DNA from: Oceanospirillaceae bacterium
GTDB lineage: Bacteria; Pseudomonadota; Gammaproteobacteria; Pseudomonadales; Balneatricaceae
Length of the DNA: 64,000 nt
NCBI GenBank assembly: GCA_013373085.1
Contig: JABXIM010000028.1
Span: forward strand, 33,235-97,234
Direction of reading: 5' to 3'
Position 1 is the stretch's first letter, and every line of letters begins with the position of its first letter. The notes under the pieces were generated by a model that was not told the DNA's origin, ran no database searches, and saw only the letters and a list, made by a program, of their open reading frames with translations. Of this stretch, positions 46,637-57,045 are shown in pieces. A program made the translations under genes and the position numbers.

Positions 46637-48921
46637 GTCGTGAACCCGCTGCGCTGGCGGTGCACGTCGATCACATTGGGAATCTGGTTGATCTTGTCCA
46701 TGATGCGGCCAAGCAGTTCCAGGCGGGATATCTCGATGGTGATCGACAGCCGGGCGATATTGCTCTTGCGATCGGTCAGGGTGTTGGCCGCCAGAACGTT
46801 GAGGTTGCTGCTGGCCAGCTCCATCATGATATCGCGCAACAGGCCCGAACGGTCGAATGCCTCGATCATGATATCGACCGGATAGGTGGCTTCGCTCTTC
46901 TCGCCCCAGTCTACCTCGATCATCCGCTCCGGCTCCTGCTCGCGCAGCCCCAGCGCATTGCTGCAATCCTCGCGATGAATCGATACCCCGCGTCCCTGGG
47001 TGATATAGCCGACGATGGGATCGCCCGGCACCGGCTTGCAGCAGCTGGCCATGACGGTCAGCAGGTTGCCGACACCGCGGATGCGTATCCCTTCGTCTGC
47101 GCTCCCCGTATCCCGGGGTGCCGATGCCGGCAGTTCGAGGTCGAGCTGTTCGTCGTGCTGATCGACCTCGACCTGCCGCTGGGCGGCATTGATGATCTGC
47201 GACAGACGCAGGTCGCCGGCGCCAAGCCCGGCGTACATGTCTTCGATGGCGCGATAATGCAGGTCGTGCGCGATCCGGCCCAGGTTGATCTCACGGATAT
47301 CCAGCGCCAGACGCTTGAACTCCCGCTCGACGATATGGCGTCCGGCATCGGCATTCTGCTCCCGCGCCTGGGTCTTGAACCAGTGCGAGATCTTGGCCCG
47401 CGCCCGCGATGTGGTGACGTAGCCGAGGTTGGCGTTGAGCCAGTCTCGGCGTGGCTGCGCTTCCTTCGCGGTCATGATCTCGACCTGATCGCCGGTCTGC
47501 AGTGCACGGGTCAGCGGGATGATGCGTCCGTTGACCTTGGCGCCGCGGCAACGATGGCCGATTTCGGTATGCACACGATAGGCGAAATCCAGTGCCGTGG
47601 CGCCATTGGGCAGGTCCAGCACATGGCCGTCCGGCGTGAAGACGTATACCCGGTCCTGGGCGACGTCGCCACGCAGCATCTCGCCGAAGGCTTCGCTCTG
47701 TCCAAGGTCGTCGTGCCACTCGAGCACCTGGCGCAGCCAGGCGATCTTGTCTTCGTAGGAGGTGCTGCGACTGTTGGTGTCGGTCCCCTTGTAAAGGTGG
47801 TGGGCACAGACGCCCAGCTCCGCTTCCTCGTGCATGTCGTGGGTGCGGATCTGAATTTCCAGCACCTTGCCCTCGGGCCCGATCACGGCGGTGTGCAGCG
47901 AGCGGTAGCCGTTGGGTTTGGGCGACGCGATGTAGTCGTCGAATTCGTGGGGAATATTGCGCCAGAGACCGTGGACAATGCCCAGCGCGGTATAGCAGTC
48001 GCGGGTTTCAGGCACCAGAATCCGCACCGCGCGCACATCGTAGACCTGACTGAACTCGATATTCTTGCGCTGCATCTTTCGCCAGATGCTGTAGATATGC
48101 TTGGCACGCCCCATCACGTCGCCATCGATATGGACGGCCTGGAGCTCGCCCTTGAGGAGCTCGACCACCTTGTCGATGTATTCCTGGCGGTCGAGGCGTT
48201 TCTCGTCCAGCAGCTTGGCGATTTCCTTGTAATCGTTCGGCTTGAGGTAACGGAACGACAGGTCCTCCAGTTCCCACTTGATATGACCGATGCCAAGCCG
48301 GTGTGCCAGCGGCGCGTAGATGTCGAAGACTTCCCGGGCCACCAGGTAACGCTTGCGCCTGGACCCGGTCTTGACGCCACGAATGGCGCAGGTGCGCTCG
48401 GCGATCTTGATCAGGGCGACGCGAACGTCGTCGATCATCGCCACCAGCATCTTGCGTACGTTGTCGACCTGGTTGACGCCGGTACCGAGGACCGTTTCCT
48501 CGAAGCGGGGATTCTTGCGCGTGCCGATGGCTGCCATCTGCAGCACCCCGTCGATCAGCTGCGCCGCTTCGCCACCGAAGAGCTCCGAGACCCGCGCCAG
48601 GCTCAGCTTGCCTTCGCGGACCGAGCGGTAGAGGATCGCCGCGACCAGGGTGACCTGATCCTGCTGCAGTTCGGCCAGTATGCTGGCCATGTCGAGGCCG
48701 GTGCGATAGCTGCCCGTGGCCTCGTTGGTCCTGGCGGACCAGAGATCGTCATCGTTACCCCTGACCGCCGCCTGCTCCTGGGCGTTATGGACCAGTTCAC
48801 AAGCCCGGCGAATTTCATCGATATCGGCGATCTGGGCCTGCTGCTGCAGCTTCTCGAGCCACAACTCCAGATCCACACTGCCATCCTCGCGGACGGGATG
48901 GTCTTCTCTTACTTTTACCAT
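46633..48921 (-). CDS. relA: GTP pyrophosphokinase RelA
   Basis: Ribosome-associated (p)ppGpp synthetase of the stringent response; 762 aa from ATG 48921. Domains in order: an inactive-type HD region, the synthetase domain (GRAKHIYSIWRKM, DVRAVRILV) with the acidic EFDD motif that marks monofunctional RelA rather than SpoT, a TGS domain (VYVFTPDGHVLDLPNGATALDFAY), a zinc/ACT region with MASCCKPVPGD, and a C-terminal ACT domain (AFDRSGLLRDIMMELASS). The longer track start lacks a ribosome site. It lies 289 bp downstream of cysM, with a terminator between. Confidence 0.96.
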   Translation of the reverse strand: MVKVREDHPVREDGSVDLELWLEKLQQQAQIADIDEIRRACELVHNAQEQAAVRGNDDDLWSARTNEATGSYRTGLDMASILAELQQDQVTLVAAILYRSVREGKLSLARVSELFGGEAAQLIDGVLQMAAIGTRKNPRFEETVLGTGVNQVDNVRKMLVAMIDDVRVALIKIAERTCAIRGVKTGSRRKRYLVAREVFDIYAPLAHRLGIGHIKWELEDLSFRYLKPNDYKEIAKLLDEKRLDRQEYIDKVVELLKGELQAVHIDGDVMGRAKHIYSIWRKMQRKNIEFSQVYDVRAVRILVPETRDCYTALGIVHGLWRNIPHEFDDYIASPKPNGYRSLHTAVIGPEGKVLEIQIRTHDMHEEAELGVCAHHLYKGTDTNSRSTSYEDKIAWLRQVLEWHDDLGQSEAFGEMLRGDVAQDRVYVFTPDGHVLDLPNGATALDFAYRVHTEIGHRCRGAKVNGRIIPLTRALQTGDQVEIMTAKEAQPRRDWLNANLGYVTTSRARAKISHWFKTQAREQNADAGRHIVEREFKRLALDIREINLGRIAHDLHYRAIEDMYAGLGAGDLRLSQIINAAQRQVEVDQHDEQLDLELPASAPRDTGSADEGIRIRGVGNLLTVMASCCKPVPGDPIVGYITQGRGVSIHREDCSNALGLREQEPERMIEVDWGEKSEATYPVDIMIEAFDRSGLLRDIMMELASSNLNVLAANTLTDRKSNIARLSITIEISRLELLGRIMDKINQIPNVIDVHRQRSGFTT

Positions 48922-49148
48922 GGCACTAAGCCACTCCTGTATTCGCGGAAACTCTGTCGCTGTTTCCGGATGGCTCGTCCATCTTGCTTCCCTTCGAAAC
49001 CCGACGGCGACCACCTGACTTGCCTATTATTCTTGTATAAAAAACGCCGACAAGTGGCCTGTCAGGGGCCGGCGGCGGACAAGCGGCACATTCTAGACGT
49101 TTCGACATGCAAGCGCGAGCAAGTTCCATGCGCGACGAAACAGTCCGC

Positions 49149-49178
49149 AAAAACGGCAAAAGGCCCCGCAGGGCCTTT
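49149..49178 (-). terminator. Rho-independent terminator of cysM
   Basis: On the minus strand AAAGGCCC-TGCG-GGGCCTTT runs into TTGCCGTTTTTG, 33 nt after the cysM stop. Confidence 0.8.
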
Positions 49179-49210
49179 CCACTAATTCCGAAAATTCGTA
49201 TCCGGATGCC

Positions 49211-50110
49211 TCAGGGCTGGCTGTAAACGCCGGTGGACAGGTAACGGTCGCCACGGTCGCAGATAATGCATACGATGACGGCATTCTCGACCTGCTGCGA
49301 CAGACGCAGCGCGCCGGCCACCGCGCCTCCCGAGGAGACACCGCAGAAAATACCTTCCTGCCGCGCCAGTGCGCGCATGGTGTCTTCAGCTTCACGCTGG
49401 CCGATATCGATAATCTGGTCGACGCGCGCCGGGTCGAATATTTTCGGCAGGTATGCCTGGGGCCAGCGACGGATGCCCGGAATGTGGGCACCATCGCCAG
49501 GCTGCAGGCCAATGACCTGAATTTCGGGATTCTGCTCCTTGAGGTAGCGCGAGGTCCCCATGATGGTGCCGGTGGTGCCCATCGATGAAACGAAGTGGGT
49601 CACGCGGCCATGGGTCTGCTGCCAGATTTCAGGACCGGTCCCCAGGTAGTGCGCCTCAGGGTTGTCGAGGTTGGCGAACTGGTCCAGCACCCGGCCGCGG
49701 CCTTCCGCCTCGAGCTGGTCGGCAAGATCACGGGCGCCTTCCATGCCCTCTTCCGCGGTGACGGTGATCAGCTCGGCTCCGTAGGCGGTCATCGAGGCCT
49801 TGCGCTCCTCGCTGGCGTTGTCCGGCATGATCAGAATCAGCTTGTAGCCCTTGATCGCCGCCGCCATCGCCAGCGCGATACCGGTATTGCCGGACGTGGC
49901 TTCGATCAGCGTATCGCCCGGTTTGATATCGCCGCGGGATTCCGCCTGCTGAATCATGCTCATCGCCGGCCGGTCCTTGACCGAACCCGCGGGATTGTTG
50001 CCCTCGAGCTTGCACAGGATGATATTGGAGGTGTCTCCGGGCAGACGCTGCAGCCGGACAAGGGGCGTCTTGCCGACGAACTCTTCGATGGTGGGAAACT
50101 CGATACTCAT
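49211..50110 (-). CDS. cysM: Cysteine synthase B
   Basis: PLP enzyme that makes cysteine from O-acetylserine and sulfide or thiosulfate. The 299-aa length and the PLP-lysine segment EGNNPAGSVKDRPA fit CysM (CysK is longer). Further motifs are EATSGNTGIALAMAA, VSSMGTTGTIMG and GVSSGGAVAGAL. Its own promoter probably lies in the AT-rich spacer upstream. The cysM-relA-mazG order is that of Pseudomonas, but the rRNA methyltransferase gene usually between cysM and relA is missing here. Confidence 0.95.
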   Translation of the reverse strand: MSIEFPTIEEFVGKTPLVRLQRLPGDTSNIILCKLEGNNPAGSVKDRPAMSMIQQAESRGDIKPGDTLIEATSGNTGIALAMAAAIKGYKLILIMPDNASEERKASMTAYGAELITVTAEEGMEGARDLADQLEAEGRGRVLDQFANLDNPEAHYLGTGPEIWQQTHGRVTHFVSSMGTTGTIMGTSRYLKEQNPEIQVIGLQPGDGAHIPGIRRWPQAYLPKIFDPARVDQIIDIGQREAEDTMRALARQEGIFCGVSSGGAVAGALRLSQQVENAVIVCIICDRGDRYLSTGVYSQP

Positions 50111-50276
50111 GGCATGTTACCGGAGACGGTTAGAAGCTTATAACGAAACGGCATATAAAATGTATATATTATGCCAGTTTTAGATCCGGGCATCATAGGG
50201 GAAAGCGCCCCGCCACGTCAATGACGCTCGCCGGCCACGCGGTCGACGCCGGGATCAGGCGCGGGACACCCGCACC
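50111..50276 (-). promoter_or_regulatory. AT-rich cysM promoter region
   Basis: A short, unusually AT-rich island (about 50135-50180) with an inverted repeat GGCATA ... TATGCC (50150-50175) lies 40-65 bp upstream of cysM. CysB-type activators bind AT-rich sites in such positions; the assignment is inference. No clear -35/-10 pair. Confidence 0.4.
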
Positions 50277-50660
50277 TCAGCCGGCGCTGCTTTCGGCCAC
50301 CACGAACGCCACAACCAGTTTCTGCTCGTCGCTGTAGGACAGATGCAAACGCCTGACCCCAAGTTCCCGGGCCCGGGTCTCGGCACCGCCGTTGAGGCGG
50401 ATTTCCGGCTTGCCCAGGCTATCGTGACACACCTCCAGGTGATGCCAGCTGACGCCCCGGCCGATACCGGTCCCCAGCGCCTTGACCGCGGCTTCCTTGG
50501 CGGCGAAGCGCTTGGCCAGGTAGCGCGACTGATCCCGGCTGGCCTCGAATCCCGACAGCTCGAACGGCGTCAGGACCCTCGATGCCAGCCCGGGGGTGCG
50601 CGCCAGCGCCGCCTCAATACGGGCGATCTCGAGGATGTCGGTGCCGATTCCGGCGATCAT
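50277..50660 (-). CDS. acpS: Holo-[acyl-carrier-protein] synthase
   Basis: Attaches 4'-phosphopantetheine from CoA to acyl carrier protein. The 127-aa product has the family motifs [13 protein letters not shown] at the start and [19 protein letters not shown]. Its start overlaps the pdxJ stop by 4 nt, and it ends the lepA...acpS operon. Confidence 0.96.
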   Translation of the reverse strand: MIAGIGTDILEIARIEAALARTPGLASRVLTPFELSGFEASRDQSRYLAKRFAAKEAAVKALGTGIGRGVSWHHLEVCHDSLGKPEIRLNGGAETRARELGVRRLHLSYSDEQKLVVAFVVAESSAG

Positions 50661-51430
50661 CGGCTCAGGGCGTCCCGCTGCGGCTGGACCCGGGCCTGCG
50701 TCTCGAGCATCAGCCGGCGCATTTCGCTGACCGCTTCCTTGAGCCCGACGAACAGGGCCCGCGCAATCAGGCCGTGGCCAATATTGAGCTCATTGAGGTG
50801 AGGGATTTCGGCGATCTGCTCGACGTTGTGGTAGTGCAGTCCGTGTCCGGCATTCACCACCAGACCCCGCTCCCAGGCATACCGGGCCGCCTCGCGGATA
50901 CGGGCCAGTTCCGCCTTCTGCCCGGCCGCTGTCGTGGCATCCGCGTAGGCGCCGGTGTGCAGTTCGATGACCGGTGCGCCGCAGCGCAGCGTGGCATCGA
51001 TCTGGGCGGGCTCGGGATCGATGAACAGCGAGACTTCGATCCCGTCCGCCGCCAGACGGTCGCAGGCCGCCTTGATCTTGGCCTCCTGGCCGACGATATC
51101 GAGACCGCCTTCCGTGGTGAGTTCTTCACGCTTTTCCGGTACCAGGCAACTGTGGGCCGGACGGATCTCGGCGGCGAAGGCGAGCATCTCTTCGGTGACG
51201 GCCATTTCGAGGTTCATGCGGGTCTGCAGCACGTCGTTGAGCAGGCGGATATCCCGTTCCTGGATATGACGCCGGTCTTCCCGCAGATGCACGGTAATGC
51301 CGTCGGCACCGGCCTCTTCCGCGAGGATGGCGGCCTGGACCGGGTCGGGGTACCGGGTTCCGCGGGCCTGGCGCAGGGTGGCGATATGATCGATATTGAC
51401 CCCCAGCAGCAATCGACTCGGTTCAATCAT
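50657..51430 (-). CDS. pdxJ: Pyridoxine 5'-phosphate synthase
   Basis: Condenses 1-deoxyxylulose 5-phosphate with 3-amino-2-oxopropyl phosphate to pyridoxine phosphate. The 257-aa TIM barrel begins [24 protein letters not shown], with [13 protein letters not shown] and [11 protein letters not shown]. It follows recO by 13 nt and overlaps acpS by 4 nt, the classic recO-pdxJ-acpS order. Confidence 0.97.
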   Translation of the reverse strand: MIEPSRLLLGVNIDHIATLRQARGTRYPDPVQAAILAEEAGADGITVHLREDRRHIQERDIRLLNDVLQTRMNLEMAVTEEMLAFAAEIRPAHSCLVPEKREELTTEGGLDIVGQEAKIKAACDRLAADGIEVSLFIDPEPAQIDATLRCGAPVIELHTGAYADATTAAGQKAELARIREAARYAWERGLVVNAGHGLHYHNVEQIAEIPHLNELNIGHGLIARALFVGLKEAVSEMRRLMLETQARVQPQRDALSR

Positions 51431-51443
51431 CTATGGCTCCTTA

Positions 51444-52169
51444 TTATGAAACATCGGGCGCGGGGCTCTTCGATGGACGCGTCCGCTGGAAAAGATCCCG
51501 GCTGCGCAGCGCCCTGTCGCCGAGCAAGCGGTCGATCAGCAGGCGCATCAAACGCTTGGCAGCGCGGCGCACCTGCGGATCACGATAATCGTCCTGGGCC
51601 ACGGCCTGCAGCTGCCAGCCATGGAAGCAACGCGGTGCTGCGCCCTCGGGCACCCGGGAAACCGGACTGAGTCCACCTTCCTGATCCAGCAGATAGAGGG
51701 CCGATGCATTGAGCCCCTGCAGGTCCGGCGCATAACCGGTTTCGCTGAGCAGTTGCCGCTCGAAAGTGCGCAGCGCACCTTCTATATCGTCACCGCCGAC
51801 CAGTTCGTTGAGCACGTACTGATAATAGACATAGAGCCGCGGGTGGGGATCGAGGGGCTGCAGCAGACGCTGCAGTAATTCGTTGACATAAAGACCGCAG
51901 AGCAGTGCCCGCCCCTGCAGGAACAGCGGCGGCGCAACCGGTTCGGCCAGACACAGGGTCTTGAGTTCCTGCCGCCCCTGCCAGCTCAGCTGCAGCGGTA
52001 CGAACGGCTGAATGGAGGCGCGCAGTTTGGAACCCGGCCGGCGCGCACCGCGCACCACCAGGCTGATCTTGCCGTGCTCGAGGCTGAAGCAATCGGTCAG
52101 CAGACTGGTATCACGATAGGGGCGCGCATGCAGAACGTATGCGGCCTGGCCGTCCAGGCGGTACTCCAT
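51444..52169 (-). CDS. recO: DNA repair protein RecO
   Basis: Helps RecR load RecA on SSB-coated DNA. The 241-aa product starts with the OB-fold segment DGQAAYVLHARPYRDTSLLTDCFSLEHGKISLVVRGARRPGS, typical of gammaproteobacterial RecO, followed by a helical domain. Located 69 nt after era in the same direction. Confidence 0.93.
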   Translation of the reverse strand: MEYRLDGQAAYVLHARPYRDTSLLTDCFSLEHGKISLVVRGARRPGSKLRASIQPFVPLQLSWQGRQELKTLCLAEPVAPPLFLQGRALLCGLYVNELLQRLLQPLDPHPRLYVYYQYVLNELVGGDDIEGALRTFERQLLSETGYAPDLQGLNASALYLLDQEGGLSPVSRVPEGAAPRCFHGWQLQAVAQDDYRDPQVRRAAKRLMRLLIDRLLGDRALRSRDLFQRTRPSKSPAPDVS

Positions 52170-52238
52170 GCCGGTACCCGCGTCAGATATGCCGTAACCG
52201 GCGGCGCCCGGCGGCGTGCCGGCCCGACGTTACGGTTT

Positions 52239-53177
52239 TCACAACGGGTCATCGTAGCCGAGACTGCGCAACGCGCGATCGTCGTCGGCCCAGCCTTTGC
52301 GGACCTTTACCCAGAGATTGAGCATGACCTTGCTGTCGAACATGCGCTCCATTTCGAGCCGGGCATCGCGACCGATGGTCTTGAGGCGGGCCCCTTTGTC
52401 GCCAATCACGATACGCTTCTGACCTTCCCGCTCCACCAGGATCAGCGCGCTGATCGTCAGCAAACCATCTTCGTGCTGCACGAATTCCTCGATCTCCACG
52501 GTGGTACCGTAGGGAATCTCGTCGCCGAGGTTGCGCATCAGCTTTTCGCGCACCAGTTCCGCCGCGACGAAGCGGGAACTGCGATCGGTGATCTGGTCTT
52601 CCGGATAGAAATGCATGCCGGCCGGCATATGCTCGGCGACGATTTCCTCGAGACGGTCGACGTTGTGTCCGCTCTTGGCCGACAGCGGAACGATTTCGGC
52701 CACCTCGAGCTTGGCGGTGAGCGCTTCCAGGTGCGGCAGCAGCTCGGTCTTGTCCTTGAGCTGGTCGACCTTGTTGACGGCCAGTACCACCGGGCATCGC
52801 ACCCGGGCCACTTTGGTCAGCACCAGCTCGTCTTCATCGGTCCAGGCGGTACGATCGACCAGGAATACCACCAGATCGACATCGCGCAGCGCGTCCGAAG
52901 CCGCCTTGTTCATGTAGCGGTTGAGCGCCTTGCCCTGCTCCTTGTGCAGGCCCGGGGTATCGACGTACACCACCTGCAGGTCTCCCTCGGTCTTGATGCC
53001 GAGGATCTGGTGACGCGTGGTCTGCGGCTTGCGTGAGGTGATGCTGAGCTTCTGCCCCAGAATGCGGTTCAGCAGCGTCGACTTGCCCACGTTCGGACGA
53101 CCGACGATCGCCACGTAACCGCAGCGCTGGTCACCTTCGTATTGGGGTATTTCCGGCAACTCGAATTCGTCGCTCAT
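52239..53177 (-). CDS. era: GTPase Era
   Basis: Essential GTPase for 30S ribosome maturation, binding the 3' end of 16S rRNA. The 312-aa product has G1 [10 protein letters not shown]3 DTPGLH, G4 NKVDQL, and a C-terminal KH domain ([18 protein letters not shown]). Its start overlaps the rnc stop by 4 nt, so the two are translationally coupled as in E. coli. Confidence 0.97.
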   Translation of the reverse strand: MSDEFELPEIPQYEGDQRCGYVAIVGRPNVGKSTLLNRILGQKLSITSRKPQTTRHQILGIKTEGDLQVVYVDTPGLHKEQGKALNRYMNKAASDALRDVDLVVFLVDRTAWTDEDELVLTKVARVRCPVVLAVNKVDQLKDKTELLPHLEALTAKLEVAEIVPLSAKSGHNVDRLEEIVAEHMPAGMHFYPEDQITDRSSRFVAAELVREKLMRNLGDEIPYGTTVEIEEFVQHEDGLLTISALILVEREGQKRIVIGDKGARLKTIGRDARLEMERMFDSKVMLNLWVKVRKGWADDDRALRSLGYDDPL

Positions 53178-53860
53178 CCGCGGGGCTCCTGCTGCAATTC
53201 AACCAGCGCAAGCCGCGCCGCTTCCTGTTCCGCCTGGCGCCGACTGCTGCCAACACCCTCGGTTGCCTGGCTCAGCCCCGCCACGTGACAGCGGATATGA
53301 AACGTCTGGGAGTGCGCTTCGCCCTCGACACCGACCAGCTCATACTCCGGCAGCGCCAGACGGTGTCCCTGCAGGTGCTCCTGCAGACGGGTCTTGGCGT
53401 CCTTGAGCGACTCGTTGAGATCGAGTTCGTCGAGTCTCTCGTCGAACCAGCGCAGAATAAAGCTCCGGCAGCACTCGAGATCGCTGTCGAGATAAATCGC
53501 ACCCATCACCGCTTCGGTGGCATCGGCAAGGATGGAGTCACGCCGATAGCCGCCGCTTTTCAGCTCGCCGGAGCCCAGGCGCAGATAGTCGCCGAGCTTG
53601 AGTTCGCGCGCGATCTCGGCCAGGGTTTCGCCCTTTACCAACCGCGCCCGCAGTCGACTCAGCTGACCTTCGCGGGCCTGGGGAAAACGCGCGTAGAGCG
53701 CATCGGCTATGACGAAATTGACGATGGAATCGCCGAGAAACTCCAGGCGTTCGTTGTTGCGCTTGCCGCAGCTGCGGTGCGTCAGCGCCAGCTCCAGCAA
53801 TGCAGGGTCTTTGAACTCATAGCCGATACGCCGGCTCAGTTCAGCGGTGGGTTTGATCAA
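53174..53860 (-). CDS. rnc: Ribonuclease III
   Basis: Double-strand-specific endonuclease that processes rRNA and many mRNAs. The 228-aa product has the catalytic signature [18 protein letters not shown], the second acidic site [15 protein letters not shown], and a C-terminal dsRNA-binding domain. It overlaps its neighbours on both sides by 4 nt. Confidence 0.97.
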   Translation of the reverse strand: MIKPTAELSRRIGYEFKDPALLELALTHRSCGKRNNERLEFLGDSIVNFVIADALYARFPQAREGQLSRLRARLVKGETLAEIARELKLGDYLRLGSGELKSGGYRRDSILADATEAVMGAIYLDSDLECCRSFILRWFDERLDELDLNESLKDAKTRLQEHLQGHRLALPEYELVGVEGEAHSQTFHIRCHVAGLSQATEGVGSSRRQAEQEAARLALVELQQEPRG

Positions 53861-54246
53861 GGCTTGGTAACTTCGTAATGCTCTTGGAATTTAACCACGG
53901 CGTCGACGTTGTAGAACATCGGCACGCGCTCTTCGTAGGCCAGATCGAAATGGATGACACCGTCGATATTCTCGATCTTGAGGAAATCCTCGCGGGACAG
54001 CTCCGCACGGACCTGGTTGATAATGGCGCGATCATAAATCGTGCGGCGGATCTGGCGGAATTCCTTGCTTACCTGGTCTCGATCATGCACGACGTTTTCC
54101 AGAATCGACTTGAAGGTCGCATGATCCTTGTAAGGCGTAAACAACTTGAAAGCGACGGCAAAAAAGATACCCGCTACGATCAATCCAACCATGATTGAGA
54201 AGAACGACGCGCCTTTTTCCCTTTTGAACACTGCCATTTTGTCCAT
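53857..54246 (-). CDS. DUF4845 membrane protein between lepB and rnc
   Basis: Small 129-aa protein with one N-terminal membrane span ([22 protein letters not shown]) and a charged periplasmic part. It belongs to the DUF4845 family found at this position in many gamma- and betaproteobacteria. Two starts are possible: ATG 54246 and ATG 54237, the latter with the better distance to AGAGG. It overlaps rnc by 4 nt. Function unknown; the site suggests a link with secretion or envelope biogenesis. Confidence 0.88.
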   Translation of the reverse strand: MDKMAVFKREKGASFFSIMVGLIVAGIFFAVAFKLFTPYKDHATFKSILENVVHDRDQVSKEFRQIRRTIYDRAIINQVRAELSREDFLKIENIDGVIHFDLAYEERVPMFYNVDAVVKFQEHYEVTKP

Positions 54247-54252
54247 CCTCTA

Positions 54253-55065
54253 TTAATCAATCAGGCGCACGTCACCGAAGCTCGGCAGGCTGAAGAAGGT
54301 TTCCCAGTGCATCCAGACCGCAAATGCCTTGCCCACCAACAGCTCATCCGGCACGAATCCCCAGTAACGGCTGTCATTGCTGTTATCGCGATTGTCACCC
54401 ATCACGAAGTACTGGCCTTCGGGCACCACCCACTCGCCGACAAGGCCGGGGCTGGCTACATCATGGTAGACCTGGTGCTGTACCCCGTCCAGATTCTCCA
54501 CCAGCAACAACTGCTTGGGATTGATCGGCGGCAGTTGCGCCAGCAGCTGCTGCGGTTGAGGCTGGCCGTTCACGAACAGCATCTTGTTCTGGTAGCGGAT
54601 ATGATCGCCCGGTACGCCGACCACCCGCTTGATGTAGTTGACGGACGGATCCTTGGGATATTTGAACACCACCACGTCACCGGCCTCGGGATCGTTGATG
54701 CCGACCACCTTCGAATTCAGCACCGGCAACCGCAGTCCGTAGTGAAACTTGTTCACCAGGATGAAGTCTCCGACCTTCAGTGTCGGCAGCATAGAACCGG
54801 ACGGGATCTGGAAGGGCTCAACCAGGAAGGAGCGCAGCAACAGCACCAGCAGCAGAACCGGGAACAGTGAACGGGACAGATCCACCCAACCGGGCACCCG
54901 GTTCAGCTGCGCCAGCGCGTCTTCCGGAATACCGCCGGCGAACTGGGCGCCGGCCTGCCGGATCCGCTCCTGTCGCGCCGGCGCCAGCCAGAAACGATCG
55001 ACAATCCAGCCGACCGCCGTCAACAGCGTTGCGACCACCAGCACCAGTGCGAAATCGAAGTTCAT
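54253..55065 (-). CDS. lepB: Signal peptidase I
   Basis: Inner-membrane Ser/Lys peptidase that removes signal peptides from secreted proteins. The 270-aa product has two N-terminal membrane spans, catalytic Ser in QIPSGSMLPTLKVGDFILVNK, catalytic Lys in VVVFKYPKDPSVNYIKRVVGVPGD, and the box GDNRDNSNDSRYWGFV. It follows lepA by 9 nt. Confidence 0.97.
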   Translation of the reverse strand: MNFDFALVLVVATLLTAVGWIVDRFWLAPARQERIRQAGAQFAGGIPEDALAQLNRVPGWVDLSRSLFPVLLLVLLLRSFLVEPFQIPSGSMLPTLKVGDFILVNKFHYGLRLPVLNSKVVGINDPEAGDVVVFKYPKDPSVNYIKRVVGVPGDHIRYQNKMLFVNGQPQPQQLLAQLPPINPKQLLLVENLDGVQHQVYHDVASPGLVGEWVVPEGQYFVMGDNRDNSNDSRYWGFVPDELLVGKAFAVWMHWETFFSLPSFGDVRLID

Positions 55066-55074
55066 CGTCAGTCC

Positions 55075-56874
55075 TTAACTGTCCACCTTGAGCACGGCGA
55101 GGAAGGCGTCCTGCGGGATCTCGACCCGGCCAACCTGCTTCATCCGCTTCTTACCTTCTTTCTGCTTGGCCAGCAGTTTCTTCTTGCGGCTCACGTCACC
55201 GCCATAGCACTTGGCGAGGACATTCTTGCGCAGCGCCTTGACCGTGGTCCGGGCGATCACCTTGCCCCCCAGTGCCGCCTGGATCGCCACATCGAACATC
55301 TGGCGGGGAATCAGCTCCTTCATCTTTTCGCACAATTGGCGCCCCCGATACTGGGCGTTGTCCTTGTGCAGAATCACCGCCAGAGCGTCGACTTTCTCAC
55401 CATTGATAAGGATGTCCATGCGCACCAGCCTGGCCGCTTCGAAGCGCACAAAGTTGTACTCGAGCGATGCGTAGCCGCGGCTGACCGACTTGAGACGATC
55501 GAAGAAGTCCAGCACCACCTCGGCCATCGGCAGTTCGTACTTGAGCTGCACCTGGCGTCCGACGTAATGCATGCCGAGCTGGTTGCCACGTTTTTCGACA
55601 CAGAGACCGATCACCTGACCGACGAACTCCTGTGGCACCAGGATGTTGGCCTCGACGATCGGTTCGCGCATTTCGCGAATTGCCCCGGGGTCCGGCAGCT
55701 TGGACGGGCTGTCGATGTGAATGACCTCGCCGCTGTTGAGCTCCAGCTCGTAGACCACCGTCGGCGCGGTCGTCACCAGGTCGAGGTCATATTCCCGCTC
55801 CAGGCGCTCCTGGATGATTTCCATGTGCAGCATGCCGAGAAAGCCGCAGCGGAAACCGAAGCCCAGAGCGTCCGAGGTTTCGGGCTCGAAAAACAGCGAG
55901 GCGTCGTTCAGTGTCAGCTTGTCCAGCGCCTCGCGGAAATCCTCGTAGTCATCGGCATCGGTCGGGAACAGGCCGGCGTATACCTGCGGCTGAACCTTCT
56001 GGAACCCCGGCAGACTGGGCACGTCCGGGGTTTTCGCCAGCGTCAGGGTATCACCGACGGGCGCGCCATGGATGTCCTTGATACCGGCAATGACGTACCC
56101 CACTTCGCCGGCCCTGAGTTCGCCGGTGGCGGTCTGCTTCGGCGTGAAAATGCCGACCTGGTCGACGGGATAGGACAAGCCGGTCGACTTCACCAGGACC
56201 TTGTCCTTCTTGCGCAACACCCCGTGCTTGACCCTGACCAGGGAGACGACGCCCTGATACTTGTCGAACCAGGAATCGATGATCAGCGCCTGCAACGGGG
56301 CTTCGAGATCGCCCTCCGGCGCGGGGATCTTTTCGATCAGGGCTTCGAGCACATCCTCGACGCCCAGTCCGCTTTTCGCGGAACAGGGGACGGCGCCGTC
56401 CGCGTCGATACCGATCACCTCCTCGATCTCCTGCCGGACGCGCTCGGGCTCGGCCTGCGGCAGATCCATCTTGTTCAGGATCGGCAGCACCTCCAGGCCC
56501 TGGTCGAGAGCGGTGTAGCAGTTGGCAACCGACTGGGCTTCGACGCCCTGTGCCGCGTCGACGACCAGCAACGCGCCCTCGCAGGCGGCCAGCGAACGCG
56601 ATACCTCGTACGAGAAGTCCACGTGTCCCGGCGTATCGATAAAATTCAGCTGGTAGGTTTTGCCATCACGCGCCTCATAGTTCAGCGTGACGCTCTGGGC
56701 CTTGATGGTGATACCCCGTTCGCGTTCCAGCTCCATGGAATCGAGAACCTGCGCCGCCATTTCCCGTTCCGTCAGACCGCCGCAGGTCTGGATAAAACGG
56801 TCGGCAAGGGTCGACTTGCCATGGTCAATGTGGGCAATGATGGAAAAGTTGCGAATATGTTGGAGGTTACTCAC
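55075..56874 (-). CDS. lepA: Elongation factor 4 (LepA)
   Basis: Ribosome-associated translational GTPase that can back-translocate stalled ribosomes. The 599-aa length is exact for the family. G1 is [10 protein letters not shown]3 DTPGHVDF, G4 NKMDLP; the LepA-specific C-terminus ends [33 protein letters not shown]. It heads the lepA-lepB-DUF4845-rnc-era-recO-pdxJ-acpS series, downstream of the sigma-E gene group. Confidence 0.97.
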   Translation of the reverse strand: MSNLQHIRNFSIIAHIDHGKSTLADRFIQTCGGLTEREMAAQVLDSMELERERGITIKAQSVTLNYEARDGKTYQLNFIDTPGHVDFSYEVSRSLAACEGALLVVDAAQGVEAQSVANCYTALDQGLEVLPILNKMDLPQAEPERVRQEIEEVIGIDADGAVPCSAKSGLGVEDVLEALIEKIPAPEGDLEAPLQALIIDSWFDKYQGVVSLVRVKHGVLRKKDKVLVKSTGLSYPVDQVGIFTPKQTATGELRAGEVGYVIAGIKDIHGAPVGDTLTLAKTPDVPSLPGFQKVQPQVYAGLFPTDADDYEDFREALDKLTLNDASLFFEPETSDALGFGFRCGFLGMLHMEIIQERLEREYDLDLVTTAPTVVYELELNSGEVIHIDSPSKLPDPGAIREMREPIVEANILVPQEFVGQVIGLCVEKRGNQLGMHYVGRQVQLKYELPMAEVVLDFFDRLKSVSRGYASLEYNFVRFEAARLVRMDILINGEKVDALAVILHKDNAQYRGRQLCEKMKELIPRQMFDVAIQAALGGKVIARTTVKALRKNVLAKCYGGDVSRKKKLLAKQKEGKKRMKQVGRVEIPQDAFLAVLKVDS

Positions 56875-57045
56875 GTTCGATATTCTCGGGATCGCAGGAT
56901 CCTGGACTGAGGGTGGCCGTTCAAAGCGACGCAGTGTACCGCATTTACCGGGACACGGCTATCTGGGCACGGAGGGCGCTCGGGCTGACCCGCAGCCCAT
57001 CGCGCCATCGGCGGACGGGGCTGCAGACTGCCCCGACTGTGGATA

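Noticed and set aside
46522-49185. 887-aa antisense ORF across relA
   Set aside because: Same codon-bias shadow effect; it lies opposite the certain relA gene and contains no recognisable motif.
55336-56910. 524-aa ORF antisense to lepA
   Set aside because: Shadow of a highly conserved gene; no start signal or motif.
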